Positions 8,380-16,820 of a DNA stretch of 64,000 nucleotides are shown here, piece after piece. Numbering within the stretch: the first letter of the stretch is position 1; every line of letters starts with the position of its first letter. The stretch spans positions 1 through 64,000 of the forward strand of contig JAFYZU010000025.1 of the NCBI GenBank assembly GCA_017548565.1, written 5' to 3'. The position numbers were made by a program, and so were the translations under genes. The notes below the pieces were generated by a model that worked only from the letters and a program-made list of their open reading frames with translations, had not been told where the DNA came from and ran no database searches. This stretch comes from Treponema sp. (GTDB lineage Bacteria > Spirochaetota > Spirochaetia > Treponematales > Treponemataceae).

Positions 8380-9099
8380 ATGATAGTAGATTTCAATTAT
8401 CAGCCGGTTCTGGAAGATTATAAAAAAAATTATGACATGAAACTTGGTTCCATACTCAAAATTCTTGAAAATTCAGGAAGCAGACATTCCGATACTGTCG
8501 GAGATGGAATTCTTGATGGCTCAAACAATGGAATTGCCTGGGTTTTGACTGACTGGCTCATTGATGTAATTACATATCCTAAATACGGTGATAAAATCCT
8601 TGCAAGAACCTGGTCTGAACCTGTTAATCATCCTTTTATCTGTACCAGAGATTTTGAAATGTACTGTAACGATTCTCTTTCTGTAAAAGGAACAACAAAA
8701 TGGATTCTTCTGAATCTTAATACAAACAGGCCATGCAAACTTACTCAGGAATTAATCGATAAATATCAACCTGAAGATAAACATACTTACGAAGATACAA
8801 AATTACCTAAGCTTATTGTTCCCGAATCATTTTCAAGAGAAACTCCTGTTTCTATCCGACGCCTTGATATTGATTTTAACAATCACGTTCATAATCTTAC
8901 ATACCTTGACTATGCACTCGAAGCATTGCCTGAAGATGTTTTTGAATCACGTAATTTCAAAAAGCTAAGAATCAGCTATAAGCTTGCAGTAAAAAAAGGT
9001 GAAGAAATCATCTGTAAATATGCATTCGCCGAAGGAAAACACATCTGCTGTATTTTTGATAAGGAAAACAACCTTAAAACTCAGATTGAATTTGAATAA
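8380..9099 (+). CDS. acyl-ACP thioesterase (FatA/FatB-like)
   Basis: A 239-residue double hot-dog protein of the acyl-ACP thioesterase family, which releases free fatty acids from acyl carrier protein. The first hot-dog contains W-V-L-T-D-W-L-I-D-V and T-R-D-F-E-M-Y; the second contains R-R-L-D-I-D-F-N-N-H-V-H-N-L-T-Y-L-D-Y, the conserved N-x-H-x-N catalytic segment. Length is typical of bacterial members. AAAGGAG precedes the ATG. It follows the xylanase on the same strand, but no metabolic link is obvious. The fatty acids it makes could be re-activated by the two acyl-CoA synthetases further along. Confidence 0.88.
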   Translation: MIVDFNYQPVLEDYKKNYDMKLGSILKILENSGSRHSDTVGDGILDGSNNGIAWVLTDWLIDVITYPKYGDKILARTWSEPVNHPFICTRDFEMYCNDSLSVKGTTKWILLNLNTNRPCKLTQELIDKYQPEDKHTYEDTKLPKLIVPESFSRETPVSIRRLDIDFNNHVHNLTYLDYALEALPEDVFESRNFKKLRISYKLAVKKGEEIICKYAFAEGKHICCIFDKENNLKTQIEFE

Positions 9100-9164
9100 A
9101 TTTACACTTTTTTAAAAAATATATTATCTTTATATATGAATATTATTTTTTAAGGAGGCTTGTT

Positions 9165-9473
9165 ATGGCAGAAATAACAATCACTTCGGAAAACTTTGAA
9201 AAAGAAGTTTTACAATCTGATAAACCGGTTCTGGTTGATTTCTGGGCATCGTGGTGCGGTCCGTGTAAAATGCTTGCTCCTGTTTTAAGCAGTTTTGCAG
9301 AAAAACATTCGGAAATTAAGATTGGAAAGGTTAATGTCGATGAACAGGAAGCCCTGGCCTCTCAATTCGATATTATGAGTATTCCCACTCTGATTCTTTT
9401 CAAAAACGGCAAACCGGAAAAAACAACAATGGGTCTTACAAACGAAGAATTCCTGGAAGAATTCATAAAATAA
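9165..9473 (+). CDS. trxA: thioredoxin
   Basis: A 102-residue cytoplasmic dithiol reductant with the full W-C-G-P-C-K active site at residues 30-35 and the cis-proline loop S-I-P-T-L-I-L-F. Length and motif order are those of thioredoxin 1, not of a secreted TlpA-type protein. AAGGAGG lies 7 nt before the ATG. It ends in a strong bidirectional terminator shared with the convergent xylulokinase gene. No thioredoxin reductase gene is in the window. Confidence 0.96.
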   Translation: MAEITITSENFEKEVLQSDKPVLVDFWASWCGPCKMLAPVLSSFAEKHSEIKIGKVNVDEQEALASQFDIMSIPTLILFKNGKPEKTTMGLTNEEFLEEFIK

Positions 9474-9484
9474 ATTCTTCATAA

Positions 9485-9526
9485 AAAAAGTCTGAATTTA
9501 CAATCATTCATAAATTCAGACTTTTT
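9485..9526. terminator. bidirectional terminator between trxA and xylB
   Basis: A 16-bp perfect inverted repeat (AAAAAGTCTGAATTTA and its complement) around a 10-nt loop, with T runs on both strands. It closes both convergent genes. Confidence 0.92.
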
Positions 9527-9546
9527 AATTTTTTAAAGATACATTG

Positions 9547-11031
9547 TTATTTGTACAAAGGACTTAATGTATCTACAACCTTTGAATATTCTGCATAAGC
9601 TTTATCATAAGCGACAACATTCTGTGGAACAGGATCTGCACTCTTTGATGTGTCAAGTGTAATGTGTTCTGCACAAAGCTGAGCAATATCACATTTACCG
9701 GACTGATTTTTCAAACACCACAAGGCCTGAACTGCACCGCCAAGTGCTGCTGCTTCATCAAGAGCCGGAACACGTATCGGTAAATTCATAACATCTGCAG
9801 CAATCTGTCGCCAGATAGGAGATTTTGAACCACCACCAATCAAACGAATTTCACGAGGTTTAAATCCAAGCTTACGAAAAGCTTCAAGTCCACCGCGCAT
9901 TGCAAATACAGCAGATTCAAGACTTGCTCTTGCAATATTAGCCCTGTTTGTATTTGCAGAAGTAAGACCTGTAATACTTGCACGTCCATTTGGAAGATTA
10001 GGAGTTCGCTCACCGTTAAAGAATGGAACAACAAGAACACCTTCTGATCCGCAAGGAGCCTTTGCTGCCTCTGTATCAAGCTCTTTTACATCCATCTGAA
10101 ATAAACCACGAACAAATTCTGTTGCAACAGTACAGTTCATTGTACATAAAAGCGGTAACCATCCGCCGGTAGAAGAACAGAATCCCGAAAGACCATTTTC
10201 CGGATCTGAAATAGGCTTATCTGAATATCCGTAAAGTGTTCCAGATGTACCCATAGACATTGTAAGGAAACCATCAGCTACAGTTCCTGTTCCGACAGCC
10301 CCCATCATATTATCTCCACCACCTGCAGATACAGGAATGCCTTCTGGAATTCCATAAGCCTTTGCAGCCTCTGAATTTACTTTTCCGGCTGGTGTACTTG
10401 GTTCAATGAGTTTCGGAAGCTTTGAAAGCAATCCGCCGTCAATAATATCGCAGATTTTTTTAGACCAGCATCGGTTTACTGAATCAAACAAAGCTGTTCC
10501 TGAAGCATCACCATATTCCATTACATATTCACCGGTTAATTTCCAGTTAAGGTAATCGTGAGGAAGCATGATATAAAAAAGCTTTGCAAATGCCTCTGGT
10601 TTATTATCCTTTAACCACAGGATTTTTGGAGCGGTAAATCCCGGGAGCATTAAATTTCCAAGAAACTTTACAACCTTTTTATCACCGCCTGCTTTTTTTG
10701 TAATATATTCACACTGTTTTGTTGTTGCAGTATCACACCAGAGCTTGATGTTGTACAAAGATTTTCCATCCTTATCAAGCGGTACAAAACCATGCTGCTG
10801 ACCAGAAACACCAATTGCTTCAATAGTCTTTTTATTTTCAGCGCTTAATTTTCCAAAACAAACTTCAAGTCCTTTATCGAACCATTCTGCTTTCTGTTCA
10901 CGAGTTCCATCAGCTTCAGAAATCAAATCCATTGGACATGATGCTTTTTCAATTATTTCCTTCTTTTCGTAGTCATAAATAACTACTTTCATACTTTGTG
11001 TTCCAAGATCAATACCTGCAACAGTTTTCAT
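9547..11031 (-). CDS. xylB: xylulokinase
   Basis: A 494-residue FGGY-family sugar kinase that phosphorylates D-xylulose to xylulose 5-phosphate. The opening G-I-D-L-G-T-Q-S-M-K is the phosphate-1 loop. V-S-G-Q-Q-H-G is typical of xylulokinases, L-P-H-D-Y-L-N-W-K-L-T-G and Y-G-D-A-S-G-T-A-L-F are substrate-domain signatures, and the C-terminal half has I-G-G-G-S-K-S-P-I-W-R-Q. Length is normal. GGAGG precedes ATG 11031. It stands alone on its strand. A xylose isomerase (XylA type) is not in this window, so its substrate must be supplied by the FucI-type isomerase or by a gene elsewhere. Confidence 0.93.
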   Translation of the reverse strand: MKTVAGIDLGTQSMKVVIYDYEKKEIIEKASCPMDLISEADGTREQKAEWFDKGLEVCFGKLSAENKKTIEAIGVSGQQHGFVPLDKDGKSLYNIKLWCDTATTKQCEYITKKAGGDKKVVKFLGNLMLPGFTAPKILWLKDNKPEAFAKLFYIMLPHDYLNWKLTGEYVMEYGDASGTALFDSVNRCWSKKICDIIDGGLLSKLPKLIEPSTPAGKVNSEAAKAYGIPEGIPVSAGGGDNMMGAVGTGTVADGFLTMSMGTSGTLYGYSDKPISDPENGLSGFCSSTGGWLPLLCTMNCTVATEFVRGLFQMDVKELDTEAAKAPCGSEGVLVVPFFNGERTPNLPNGRASITGLTSANTNRANIARASLESAVFAMRGGLEAFRKLGFKPREIRLIGGGSKSPIWRQIAADVMNLPIRVPALDEAAALGGAVQALWCLKNQSGKCDIAQLCAEHITLDTSKSADPVPQNVVAYDKAYAEYSKVVDTLSPLYK

Positions 11032-11124
11032 TTTTTAAAATCCTCCAAATATATGATTCACCTTTATATAATACCACTTAGAATTTTTCCTGTCCATCTT
11101 TAAACAAACTTAAATAAAATTCTC

Positions 11125-11154
11125 TTGAATAAATGGGCAGAAAAAATGTAAAAT
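11125..11154 (+). promoter_or_regulatory. promoter of the 174-residue protein gene, leaderless type
   Basis: TTGAAT, an 18-bp spacer and TAAAAT; the -10 box ends 6 nt before ATG 11161, which has no Shine-Dalgarno. The mRNA would start at about the A of the ATG. Confidence 0.6.
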
Positions 11155-11160
11155 ACTGTT

Positions 11161-11685
11161 ATGAAGAAACAAGACGGGTTTATTACAGAATTTTTAGACA
11201 ACAAAACACTCTCCGCTTTATCTGATTTTTTATCAAAGAATGAAAATTTCAATAAATATTCAGATATTATTGCAACTGCTTTTGGAGCCAAACCAAAATT
11301 TTCTACAATGAAAAGTGAAGATGTTTCAAAACTGATTGTAAGTTTTAAAAACAATCTTACACTACTTATTCAAAAAACATGGGTAGAAAAATCTGATATT
11401 ACCTTAAAGGATCAGCTTTTATATCAGCTTAATGAGCTCCTTAAAACAAAGACTACCTGGAGTTCAAATTATTCTTTATTCCTGAAAATCATCAATCAGG
11501 CTGTTTATCTCATGTTTGGTCAACCGACAGATGATCCTGAATTCTGTGAATATACCCTTCGAATTGATCCGGAATTCGGTGTTTTCTGGTGGTATATTTC
11601 AAGTCTTCCTCCCAAAACTGAATGGCCAGAAGAAAAATGCCGGGTTGCAATGATGCTTGGAATGTATTTCCTTGCTAATTACTGA
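11161..11685 (+). CDS. hypothetical soluble protein
   Basis: A 174-residue protein I do not recognise. It is predicted mostly helical and soluble, with no signal peptide or membrane segment. Notable parts are a Lys/Asp-rich N-terminal half and an aromatic C-terminus (F-G-V-F-W-W-Y-I-S-S-L-P-P). It is flanked by a good promoter, whose -10 box lies 6 nt before the ATG, and by a terminator, so it is its own transcription unit. Codon use looks like its neighbours, so it is likely a real conserved gene rather than a chance frame. Confidence 0.75.
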   Translation: MKKQDGFITEFLDNKTLSALSDFLSKNENFNKYSDIIATAFGAKPKFSTMKSEDVSKLIVSFKNNLTLLIQKTWVEKSDITLKDQLLYQLNELLKTKTTWSSNYSLFLKIINQAVYLMFGQPTDDPEFCEYTLRIDPEFGVFWWYISSLPPKTEWPEEKCRVAMMLGMYFLANY

Positions 11686-11697
11686 TGAAATCATAAC

Positions 11698-11729
11698 AGG
11701 CCGGAGCAAAAAGTTCCGGTCTTTTTTTT
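11698..11729 (+). terminator. rho-independent terminator
   Basis: AGGCCGGAGC pairs with GTTCCGGTCT (two G-U pairs) around AAAAA, then seven T. It closes the 174-residue protein gene before proA. Confidence 0.9.
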
Positions 11730-11737
11730 ACCTTATC

Positions 11738-11753
11738 ATTGTCAAATGACAAT
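11738..11753. promoter_or_regulatory. perfect palindrome upstream of proA, possible operator
   Basis: ATTGTCA-AA-TGACAAT is a 16-bp inverted repeat, symmetric except for the AA centre, lying between the preceding terminator and the proA ribosome-binding site. Its position suits an operator or a small leader hairpin. I did not find a second copy at proB or proC. Confidence 0.4.
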
Positions 11754-11765
11754 ATGGAGATTCCT

Positions 11766-13013
11766 ATGAACTTAAAAAAGACAACAGATTCACTTCGAAC
11801 AGCAAGTCAGAAGCTTAGTTTACAGAATGCCTCAGAAAAAAATACAGCTCTCAAGGCAGTAGCACAGGCTCTGGATAAAAACCGTGCATCAATCATAGAC
11901 GCTAATAAAACAGATGTTAATAAAGCCCGCTCAAATGGAATCTCAGAATCAATTATAGACCGCTTACTGCTCGATGACAAACGAATCAACGGAATTATAG
12001 AAAGCCTTTACCTTGTAATCGGTCAGACAGATCCTGTTGGTGAAGAAGTTGCAGGCTGGAAAACTCCAAACGGTATGACAATCCGTCAGGTTCGTGTTCC
12101 TCTTGGTGTTGTAGCAATCATTTATGAAAACAGACCGAATGTTACCGTAGATGCATTCAGTCTTGCATATAAAAGCGGAAATGCAATTCTTCTGCGAGGT
12201 TCATCTTCTTCTTATAATTCTAACAAAGAAATTGTTCGTGTTATAAAGGATGCTCTTAAAAATACAGAGGGTGGAGTTCCGGAAGCGATAGAACTTGTTG
12301 AAGTTCATGAGCACGATCACAGCGATGTAGATCAGATTCTTAATGGAGTCGGGATGATAGATGTCTGTCTTCCACGCGGCGGTAAAAAACTGATTGCAAA
12401 TGTCGTTCAAAATGCACGTGTTCCGGTAATTGAAACAGGAAGCGGTGTATGCCATCTTTTTATAGATGAATCAGCAGATTTGGAAATGGCTTGTAAAATT
12501 GCAGAAAACGCAAAAATTCAGCGTCCGAGTGTCTGTAACGCAATAGAATGCATTGTAGTTCACAGTAAGATTGCAGAAAAATTTCTTCCGATGCTCGAAA
12601 AGACCTTTAATGACCGGGTAAAGCTTCATGCAGATGAAAAAGCAATAAAATTCCTTAAAAAAGCATCTCCTGCAACAGAAGAAGATTTTGGAAATGAATA
12701 TCTTGATTACGAATGCTGCATTAAAACAGTAGATTCCATTGAAGAAGCAATTGATTACATCAATTCACATAATACAAAACACAGCGAAAGCATCATTTCA
12801 CAGAGCAGAAAAAATACAAGATTGTTCCAGTCGATGATAGATGCATCATGCGTTTATGTTAATGCAAGCACACGCTTTACCGACGGAGGGGAATTTGGTT
12901 TTGGCGCAGAGCTTGGAATAAGCACCCAAAAACTCCACGCCAGAGGACCAATGGGAATAAAGGTCCTTACTACAACCAAATATCTTATAGACGGCGAAGG
13001 TCAAATCCGCTGA
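11766..13013 (+). CDS. proA: gamma-glutamyl phosphate reductase
   Basis: A 415-residue NADPH-dependent enzyme that reduces glutamyl 5-phosphate to glutamate 5-semialdehyde, the second step of proline synthesis. The ALDH fold shows V-P-L-G-V-V-A-I-I-Y-E-N-R-P-N-V-T, a glycine-rich E-T-G-S-G-V-C-H cofactor loop, and catalytic Cys257 in P-S-V-C-N-A. It ends in the family-typical G-P-M-G-I-K-V-L-T-T-T-K. Start ATG 11766 has GGAG 5 nt upstream and the usual length; the in-frame TTG at 11739 lies inside the palindrome and is unlikely. proB and proC follow on the same strand, but each is separated by a minus-strand gene. Confidence 0.95.
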   Translation: MNLKKTTDSLRTASQKLSLQNASEKNTALKAVAQALDKNRASIIDANKTDVNKARSNGISESIIDRLLLDDKRINGIIESLYLVIGQTDPVGEEVAGWKTPNGMTIRQVRVPLGVVAIIYENRPNVTVDAFSLAYKSGNAILLRGSSSSYNSNKEIVRVIKDALKNTEGGVPEAIELVEVHEHDHSDVDQILNGVGMIDVCLPRGGKKLIANVVQNARVPVIETGSGVCHLFIDESADLEMACKIAENAKIQRPSVCNAIECIVVHSKIAEKFLPMLEKTFNDRVKLHADEKAIKFLKKASPATEEDFGNEYLDYECCIKTVDSIEEAIDYINSHNTKHSESIISQSRKNTRLFQSMIDASCVYVNASTRFTDGGEFGFGAELGISTQKLHARGPMGIKVLTTTKYLIDGEGQIR

Positions 13014-13019
13014 AATCTG

Positions 13020-14420
13020 TTAGAACAATCCGAATGATGAAAGTAACAGGAATACCAGAAGAATTGGTGTAACCCATTTAATCATCACGATATAAAGCTT
13101 TTCGCGGCCAAATTTTTCACCGTTCAATTTTACTTCATCAATAACATATTTTGGTTTAGCAACCCAGCCGATAAGAATACAGGTAAGAATACCAATAATC
13201 GGCATAAGGAAATTATTGCTGACATAATCAAGGATATCAAGAATCTGTCCGCCTTTAACTGTTGCAAATGAAACAGAGAATACCAGAACATTGTATCCCA
13301 GACAAACGATTACAGAAATAATGAATCCAGCTGCTGCCATAACGATTGTTGCTTTCTTTCTGCTCCATCCGTATTTATCCATCATACTTGAAACAATTGC
13401 TTCAAGAATTGAAACTGCAGATGTCAAAGCGGCAAACAATACTGTTACAAAGAAGATGATTCCGATGATAGAACCAAATACGCCCATTGAATCAAAAACA
13501 ACAGGAAGAATATTAAAGATAAGTCCTGGACCTGCTTTTTCAAGACCGCTTGGACCAACAAATACGAAAACTGCCGGAATAATCATCAAACCTGCAAGAA
13601 GCGCAATTCCTGTATCAAAAATTTCAATTTTATTAACAGATTTAATAAGATTTTCATCTTTCTTCATGTAAGAACCATAAGCAATCATAATTCCCATTGC
13701 AATAGAAAGAGAATAGAAAAGCTGACCTATTGCATCAAGACAGATTTTCAAGAATCCACCGAATGTTATTCCTTCAAAGCTTGGTTTAAAATAAATAGCC
13801 CAGCCCTGAAGACCTGTTCGTGTAATACCGTCTGCATCTGTATGCTTTAAGAAGATAGAATAAAGGCTTATAAAAATTACAAGAACAGCAAGAACAGGCA
13901 TAAGGATTCTTGAAACTTTTTCAATACCTTTTTCAACTCCTTTATAAACAACAATAAAACATAAAGCAGCAAAGATGATTGTAAACAATATCGGCTGCCA
14001 GTATCCCGAAATAAATCCACCGAAGAATCCAGGATCTGTTGCGGCTTTTCCTTGAAAAGAAATGAAGGTAACCATATATTTAATTACCCATCCGCCGATT
14101 ACACAATAATAAGGATAAATTATAAAAGGAACTACATAAGAGAAGATTCCTAAAAATCCCCATTTAGAATTAATCTTTTTATAGGCAGTTAAAGGACTTT
14201 CCTGTGTTTTTCTTCCGATTGCGACTTCTGAAACAAGAAGTGTAAATCCAAAAGTTAAAGCAAAAACGATGTAAATTAAAATGAATAATCCACCGCCGTT
14301 TTTTGCTGCAAGATAAGGAAATCGCCAGATATTTCCAAGACCTACTGCACTACCCGCTGCTGCCAATACAAATCCCAGAGAGTTGGAAAATGTATTTCTT
14401 TTTTTAATCTGATTTTCCAT
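13020..14420 (-). CDS. sodium-dependent (NSS/SNF family) amino-acid transporter
   Basis: A 466-residue inner-membrane symporter of the neurotransmitter:sodium family, which imports amino acids or related amines with sodium. The N-terminus carries the family signature G-F-V-L-A-A-A-G-S-A-V-G-L-G-N-I-W-R-F-P-Y, holding the sodium and substrate sites in TM1, followed by N-G-G-G. About 11-12 membrane segments are visible, a usual number for bacterial members. AAGGAG precedes ATG 14420. Lying between proA and proB, it could import a proline-related or osmotic solute, but substrate cannot be deduced. It converges on proA with only 6 bp between stops and no terminator hairpin. Confidence 0.93.
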   Translation of the reverse strand: MENQIKKRNTFSNSLGFVLAAAGSAVGLGNIWRFPYLAAKNGGGLFILIYIVFALTFGFTLLVSEVAIGRKTQESPLTAYKKINSKWGFLGIFSYVVPFIIYPYYCVIGGWVIKYMVTFISFQGKAATDPGFFGGFISGYWQPILFTIIFAALCFIVVYKGVEKGIEKVSRILMPVLAVLVIFISLYSIFLKHTDADGITRTGLQGWAIYFKPSFEGITFGGFLKICLDAIGQLFYSLSIAMGIMIAYGSYMKKDENLIKSVNKIEIFDTGIALLAGLMIIPAVFVFVGPSGLEKAGPGLIFNILPVVFDSMGVFGSIIGIIFFVTVLFAALTSAVSILEAIVSSMMDKYGWSRKKATIVMAAAGFIISVIVCLGYNVLVFSVSFATVKGGQILDILDYVSNNFLMPIIGILTCILIGWVAKPKYVIDEVKLNGEKFGREKLYIVMIKWVTPILLVFLLLSSFGLF

Positions 14421-14484
14421 ATTTTAAACTCCTTTTTTATGGTTTCTTTAATTCTATCATTTCTTAGATTTTTTTTCACATTAA

Positions 14485-14513
14485 TTTACAAAAATACCCT
14501 AAAAATGTATGAT
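14485..14513 (+). promoter_or_regulatory. proB promoter
   Basis: TTTACA, 17 bp, TATGAT, about 33 nt before the proB ATG. The spacing is ideal and both boxes are close to consensus. Confidence 0.6.
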
Positions 14514-14546
14514 AGTCAGTAGAAAAATCCCTGGAGAAACAGAAGT

Positions 14547-15347
14547 ATGGATAACAATATTTCAAAATCATTAAAAAAGGCAAGAAAAATTGTAATCAAA
14601 ATCGGAAGCAATACTCTTTCAAAAAATGACGGCACTCAAAATACAGAATTTATGGCTAACTTTGCCGCACAGTGTTCCGAGCTTATTAATCAGGGAAAGC
14701 AGATTATTATTGTTTCTTCAGGAGCTCAGGTTGCAGGAGTTTCAACATTAAAGGAATGGGCACGCAAAAAGGATGTTCATTACAGACAGGCTCTTTGTTC
14801 AATCGGACAGGTAGAATTAATGCACCAGTGGAGAAAAGCATTCCAACAGCAGAATCTTCACATCGGGCAGCTTCTTCTTACAAAGGATGATTTTGAAAAC
14901 GAACATCGAAGCCTTAATATCAGAAACACGCTTTTTACACTCGTAGATGAAGGCGTTATTCCAATCATAAACGAAAACGACAGCGTAAGCTTTGATGAAA
15001 TTAAAATCGGTGATAACGATAATCTTTCTGCCCTTACGGCAATTTTATGGTCCGCAGATTTACTGATTCTTTTTGGCGATGAAGACGGAATCTTTACCGA
15101 TAATCCAAAGACAAACAAAAATGCAGAATTCATAGAAACAGTTTCTTCAATTCAGGATTTACGCGATAAAATCAAAATCGGCGGAACAAGCTCCTTCGGC
15201 ACCGGCGGCGTAGAAACCAAAATCCAGGCAGCAGAAAAAGTAACAAAATACGGAATTGAACTTTTACTTGCAAACGGAAAAAAAGAAAATGCACTTACCC
15301 GATTAACAACCGATCAGGCAATTGGTACGTTATTTATTGTGGAATAA
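14547..15347 (+). CDS. proB: glutamate 5-kinase lacking the PUA domain
   Basis: A 266-residue amino-acid kinase that phosphorylates the side chain of glutamate, the first and usually feedback-inhibited step of proline synthesis. Visible are K-I-G-S-N-T near the N-terminus, I-V-S-S-G-A-Q-V-A-G, I-P-I-I-N-E-N-D-S-V and G-D-N-D-N-L-S-A, and G-T-G-G-V-E-T-K-I-Q-A-A. The protein stops after the kinase domain, about 100 residues short of the E. coli type, which carries a C-terminal PUA domain. Such short forms are known. GGAG lies before the ATG, and a good promoter (14485-14513) drives it separately from proA. Confidence 0.94.
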   Translation: MDNNISKSLKKARKIVIKIGSNTLSKNDGTQNTEFMANFAAQCSELINQGKQIIIVSSGAQVAGVSTLKEWARKKDVHYRQALCSIGQVELMHQWRKAFQQQNLHIGQLLLTKDDFENEHRSLNIRNTLFTLVDEGVIPIINENDSVSFDEIKIGDNDNLSALTAILWSADLLILFGDEDGIFTDNPKTNKNAEFIETVSSIQDLRDKIKIGGTSSFGTGGVETKIQAAEKVTKYGIELLLANGKKENALTRLTTDQAIGTLFIVE

Positions 15348-15369
15348 AAAGGTTCAACCCGCAACTTAT

Positions 15370-15930
15370 TTATAATTCAATTTTCTCAACTTCCTTATAA
15401 GGATTACATTCTGCAAGTGTTATTGAACAAATTTTCGCTGTTTTTGGAAAAAATACTTTTTTTGCATACGAAAAACCTTTTTCAAACTGCTGTTCATTCA
15501 TTTTTACGGCAAGAGCAACATGTGGCATCCAGTTTTCCGGGAGATAATTCCTGTTGTCTCCCGCTTCAAAAAAAGGCAGAAACAATTGATGTAATTTCTT
15601 ATTTAAACTCATTAATAATTCATCACGAATTACGCCAAGAAAAATTACTTTATCAGAAAAATTATCTGCTCCATAAAAATTCAAAAAAAGCTCTTCCTTT
15701 TCATTTTTTAAAAATCCTGCAAATTCTTTAAACACTTTTTCAAGAATTTCAATTTCTTCTTTCTTTACATGAAAAAGCCCTAGAGAAAGATGCGGCGGGA
15801 CAGAATTTTTTATCATATAATCATTGCCTGTTTCTAAATAAATTTCTTTTATAAGCTCTAAAATTTTTTGATTTATGTTTTCATCAAAATAAAGCGTTAC
15901 TGCATAAGTTTCATATTCTGTTTTTTTCAT
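15370..15930 (-). CDS. 2H phosphoesterase (2'-5' RNA ligase/LigT-like)
   Basis: A 186-residue protein with the two H-x-S/T-x-like motifs of the 2H superfamily: P-H-L-S-L-G-L in the first half and P-H-V-A-L-A-V in the second, the latter with alanine at the usual Ser/Thr position. Family members act on 2'-5' or cyclic phosphodiester bonds in RNA or nucleotides; the substrate here is unknown. The replacement could mean altered activity. GAGG precedes ATG 15930. It sits between proB and proC on the opposite strand without evident link to proline. Confidence 0.75.
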   Translation of the reverse strand: MKKTEYETYAVTLYFDENINQKILELIKEIYLETGNDYMIKNSVPPHLSLGLFHVKKEEIEILEKVFKEFAGFLKNEKEELFLNFYGADNFSDKVIFLGVIRDELLMSLNKKLHQLFLPFFEAGDNRNYLPENWMPHVALAVKMNEQQFEKGFSYAKKVFFPKTAKICSITLAECNPYKEVEKIEL

Positions 15931-16027
15931 AATTCCTCTTTATTATTTTTTTCTATTCATTTTATTACGCTTTTTGATTATACTGTAAAAAGAATTTTTA
16001 TTTAAACAAATTTTCCGGAGGCCAAAA

Positions 16028-16816
16028 ATGAAAATCGGATGTATCGGTACTGGTGCAATGGGCGGAGCAATCATGCGTGCTGTCTGCACAAAATATGATG
16101 TAAAACAGATTAAGGTTACAGATAAAAACACACAAATGGGAAAAGCTTTTGCCGAAGAGACTGGTGCTGTTTTTGTTGAATCAAATCTTGAAATTCTTGA
16201 CTGTGATTATATCTTTCTTGCGGTTAAACCCCAGTTTCTTGGTGATGTTTTTGATGAAATTGCAGATAAAATCCCGACTGATGCAGTTGTTATTTCGATG
16301 GCGGCTGGAGTAAAAATAGAAAAGCTTGAAAAATTCTCTCCAAAGACTCGTTTTATACGTATGATGCCGAATGTCTGTGCTCAGATTGGTCAGGCAATGA
16401 CTGCCTTATCTTACAATACAAATATCTCTCAAGCCGAAGCCGATACTGTAACTGAAATCTTAAGTTCTGCAGGAAAAGTCGAAGTTGTTCCAGAAAAACT
16501 TATGGATTGTGTAACTGCAGTCAGTGGTTCAGGACCTGCGTTCGTTTTCATGTTTATAGAAGCGCTGGCAGATGCGGCCGTTCGATGCGGAATGCCTCGT
16601 TCTCAGGCTTACACTTATGCTGCTCAGACTGTATATGGCTCTGCCGGAATGGTTCTGGAAAGCAAAAAACATCCTGCTGTCCTTAAAGATATGGTCTGCT
16701 CTCCTGCTGGGACAACAATTGAAGGGGTTGCAGCCCTTGAAAAAAATGGTTTCAGAAATGCAGTAATCGATGCTGTAACTGCAGCCTGTGAAAAATCTAT
16801 CGCATTAGGAAAATAA
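16028..16816 (+). CDS. proC: pyrroline-5-carboxylate reductase
   Basis: A 262-residue enzyme that reduces pyrroline-5-carboxylate to proline with NAD(P)H, the last step of the pathway. The N-terminal Rossmann motif is G-C-I-G-T-G-A-M-G-G-A. The dimerisation and active-site domain shows A-V-S-G-S-G-P-A-F-V-F and the end signature S-P-A-G-T-T-I-E-G-V-A-A-L-E. Length is normal. Start supported by CCGGAGG 6 nt before the ATG. The downstream exported protein begins 4 nt after the stop with almost no ribosome-binding site, so it is probably co-transcribed and translationally dependent. Confidence 0.96.
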   Translation: MKIGCIGTGAMGGAIMRAVCTKYDVKQIKVTDKNTQMGKAFAEETGAVFVESNLEILDCDYIFLAVKPQFLGDVFDEIADKIPTDAVVISMAAGVKIEKLEKFSPKTRFIRMMPNVCAQIGQAMTALSYNTNISQAEADTVTEILSSAGKVEVVPEKLMDCVTAVSGSGPAFVFMFIEALADAAVRCGMPRSQAYTYAAQTVYGSAGMVLESKKHPAVLKDMVCSPAGTTIEGVAALEKNGFRNAVIDAVTAACEKSIALGK

Positions 16817-16820
16817 TTCT

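Noticed and set aside
9101-9138. Promoter of trxA
   Set aside because: AT-rich boxes are present (TTTACA, TATTAT) but the 15-bp spacing is poor and several choices fit equally, so no site was called.
11739-11765. Longer proA start at TTG 11739
   Set aside because: Lies within the palindrome before the ribosome-binding site; ATG 11766 has GGAG and the family-typical start.
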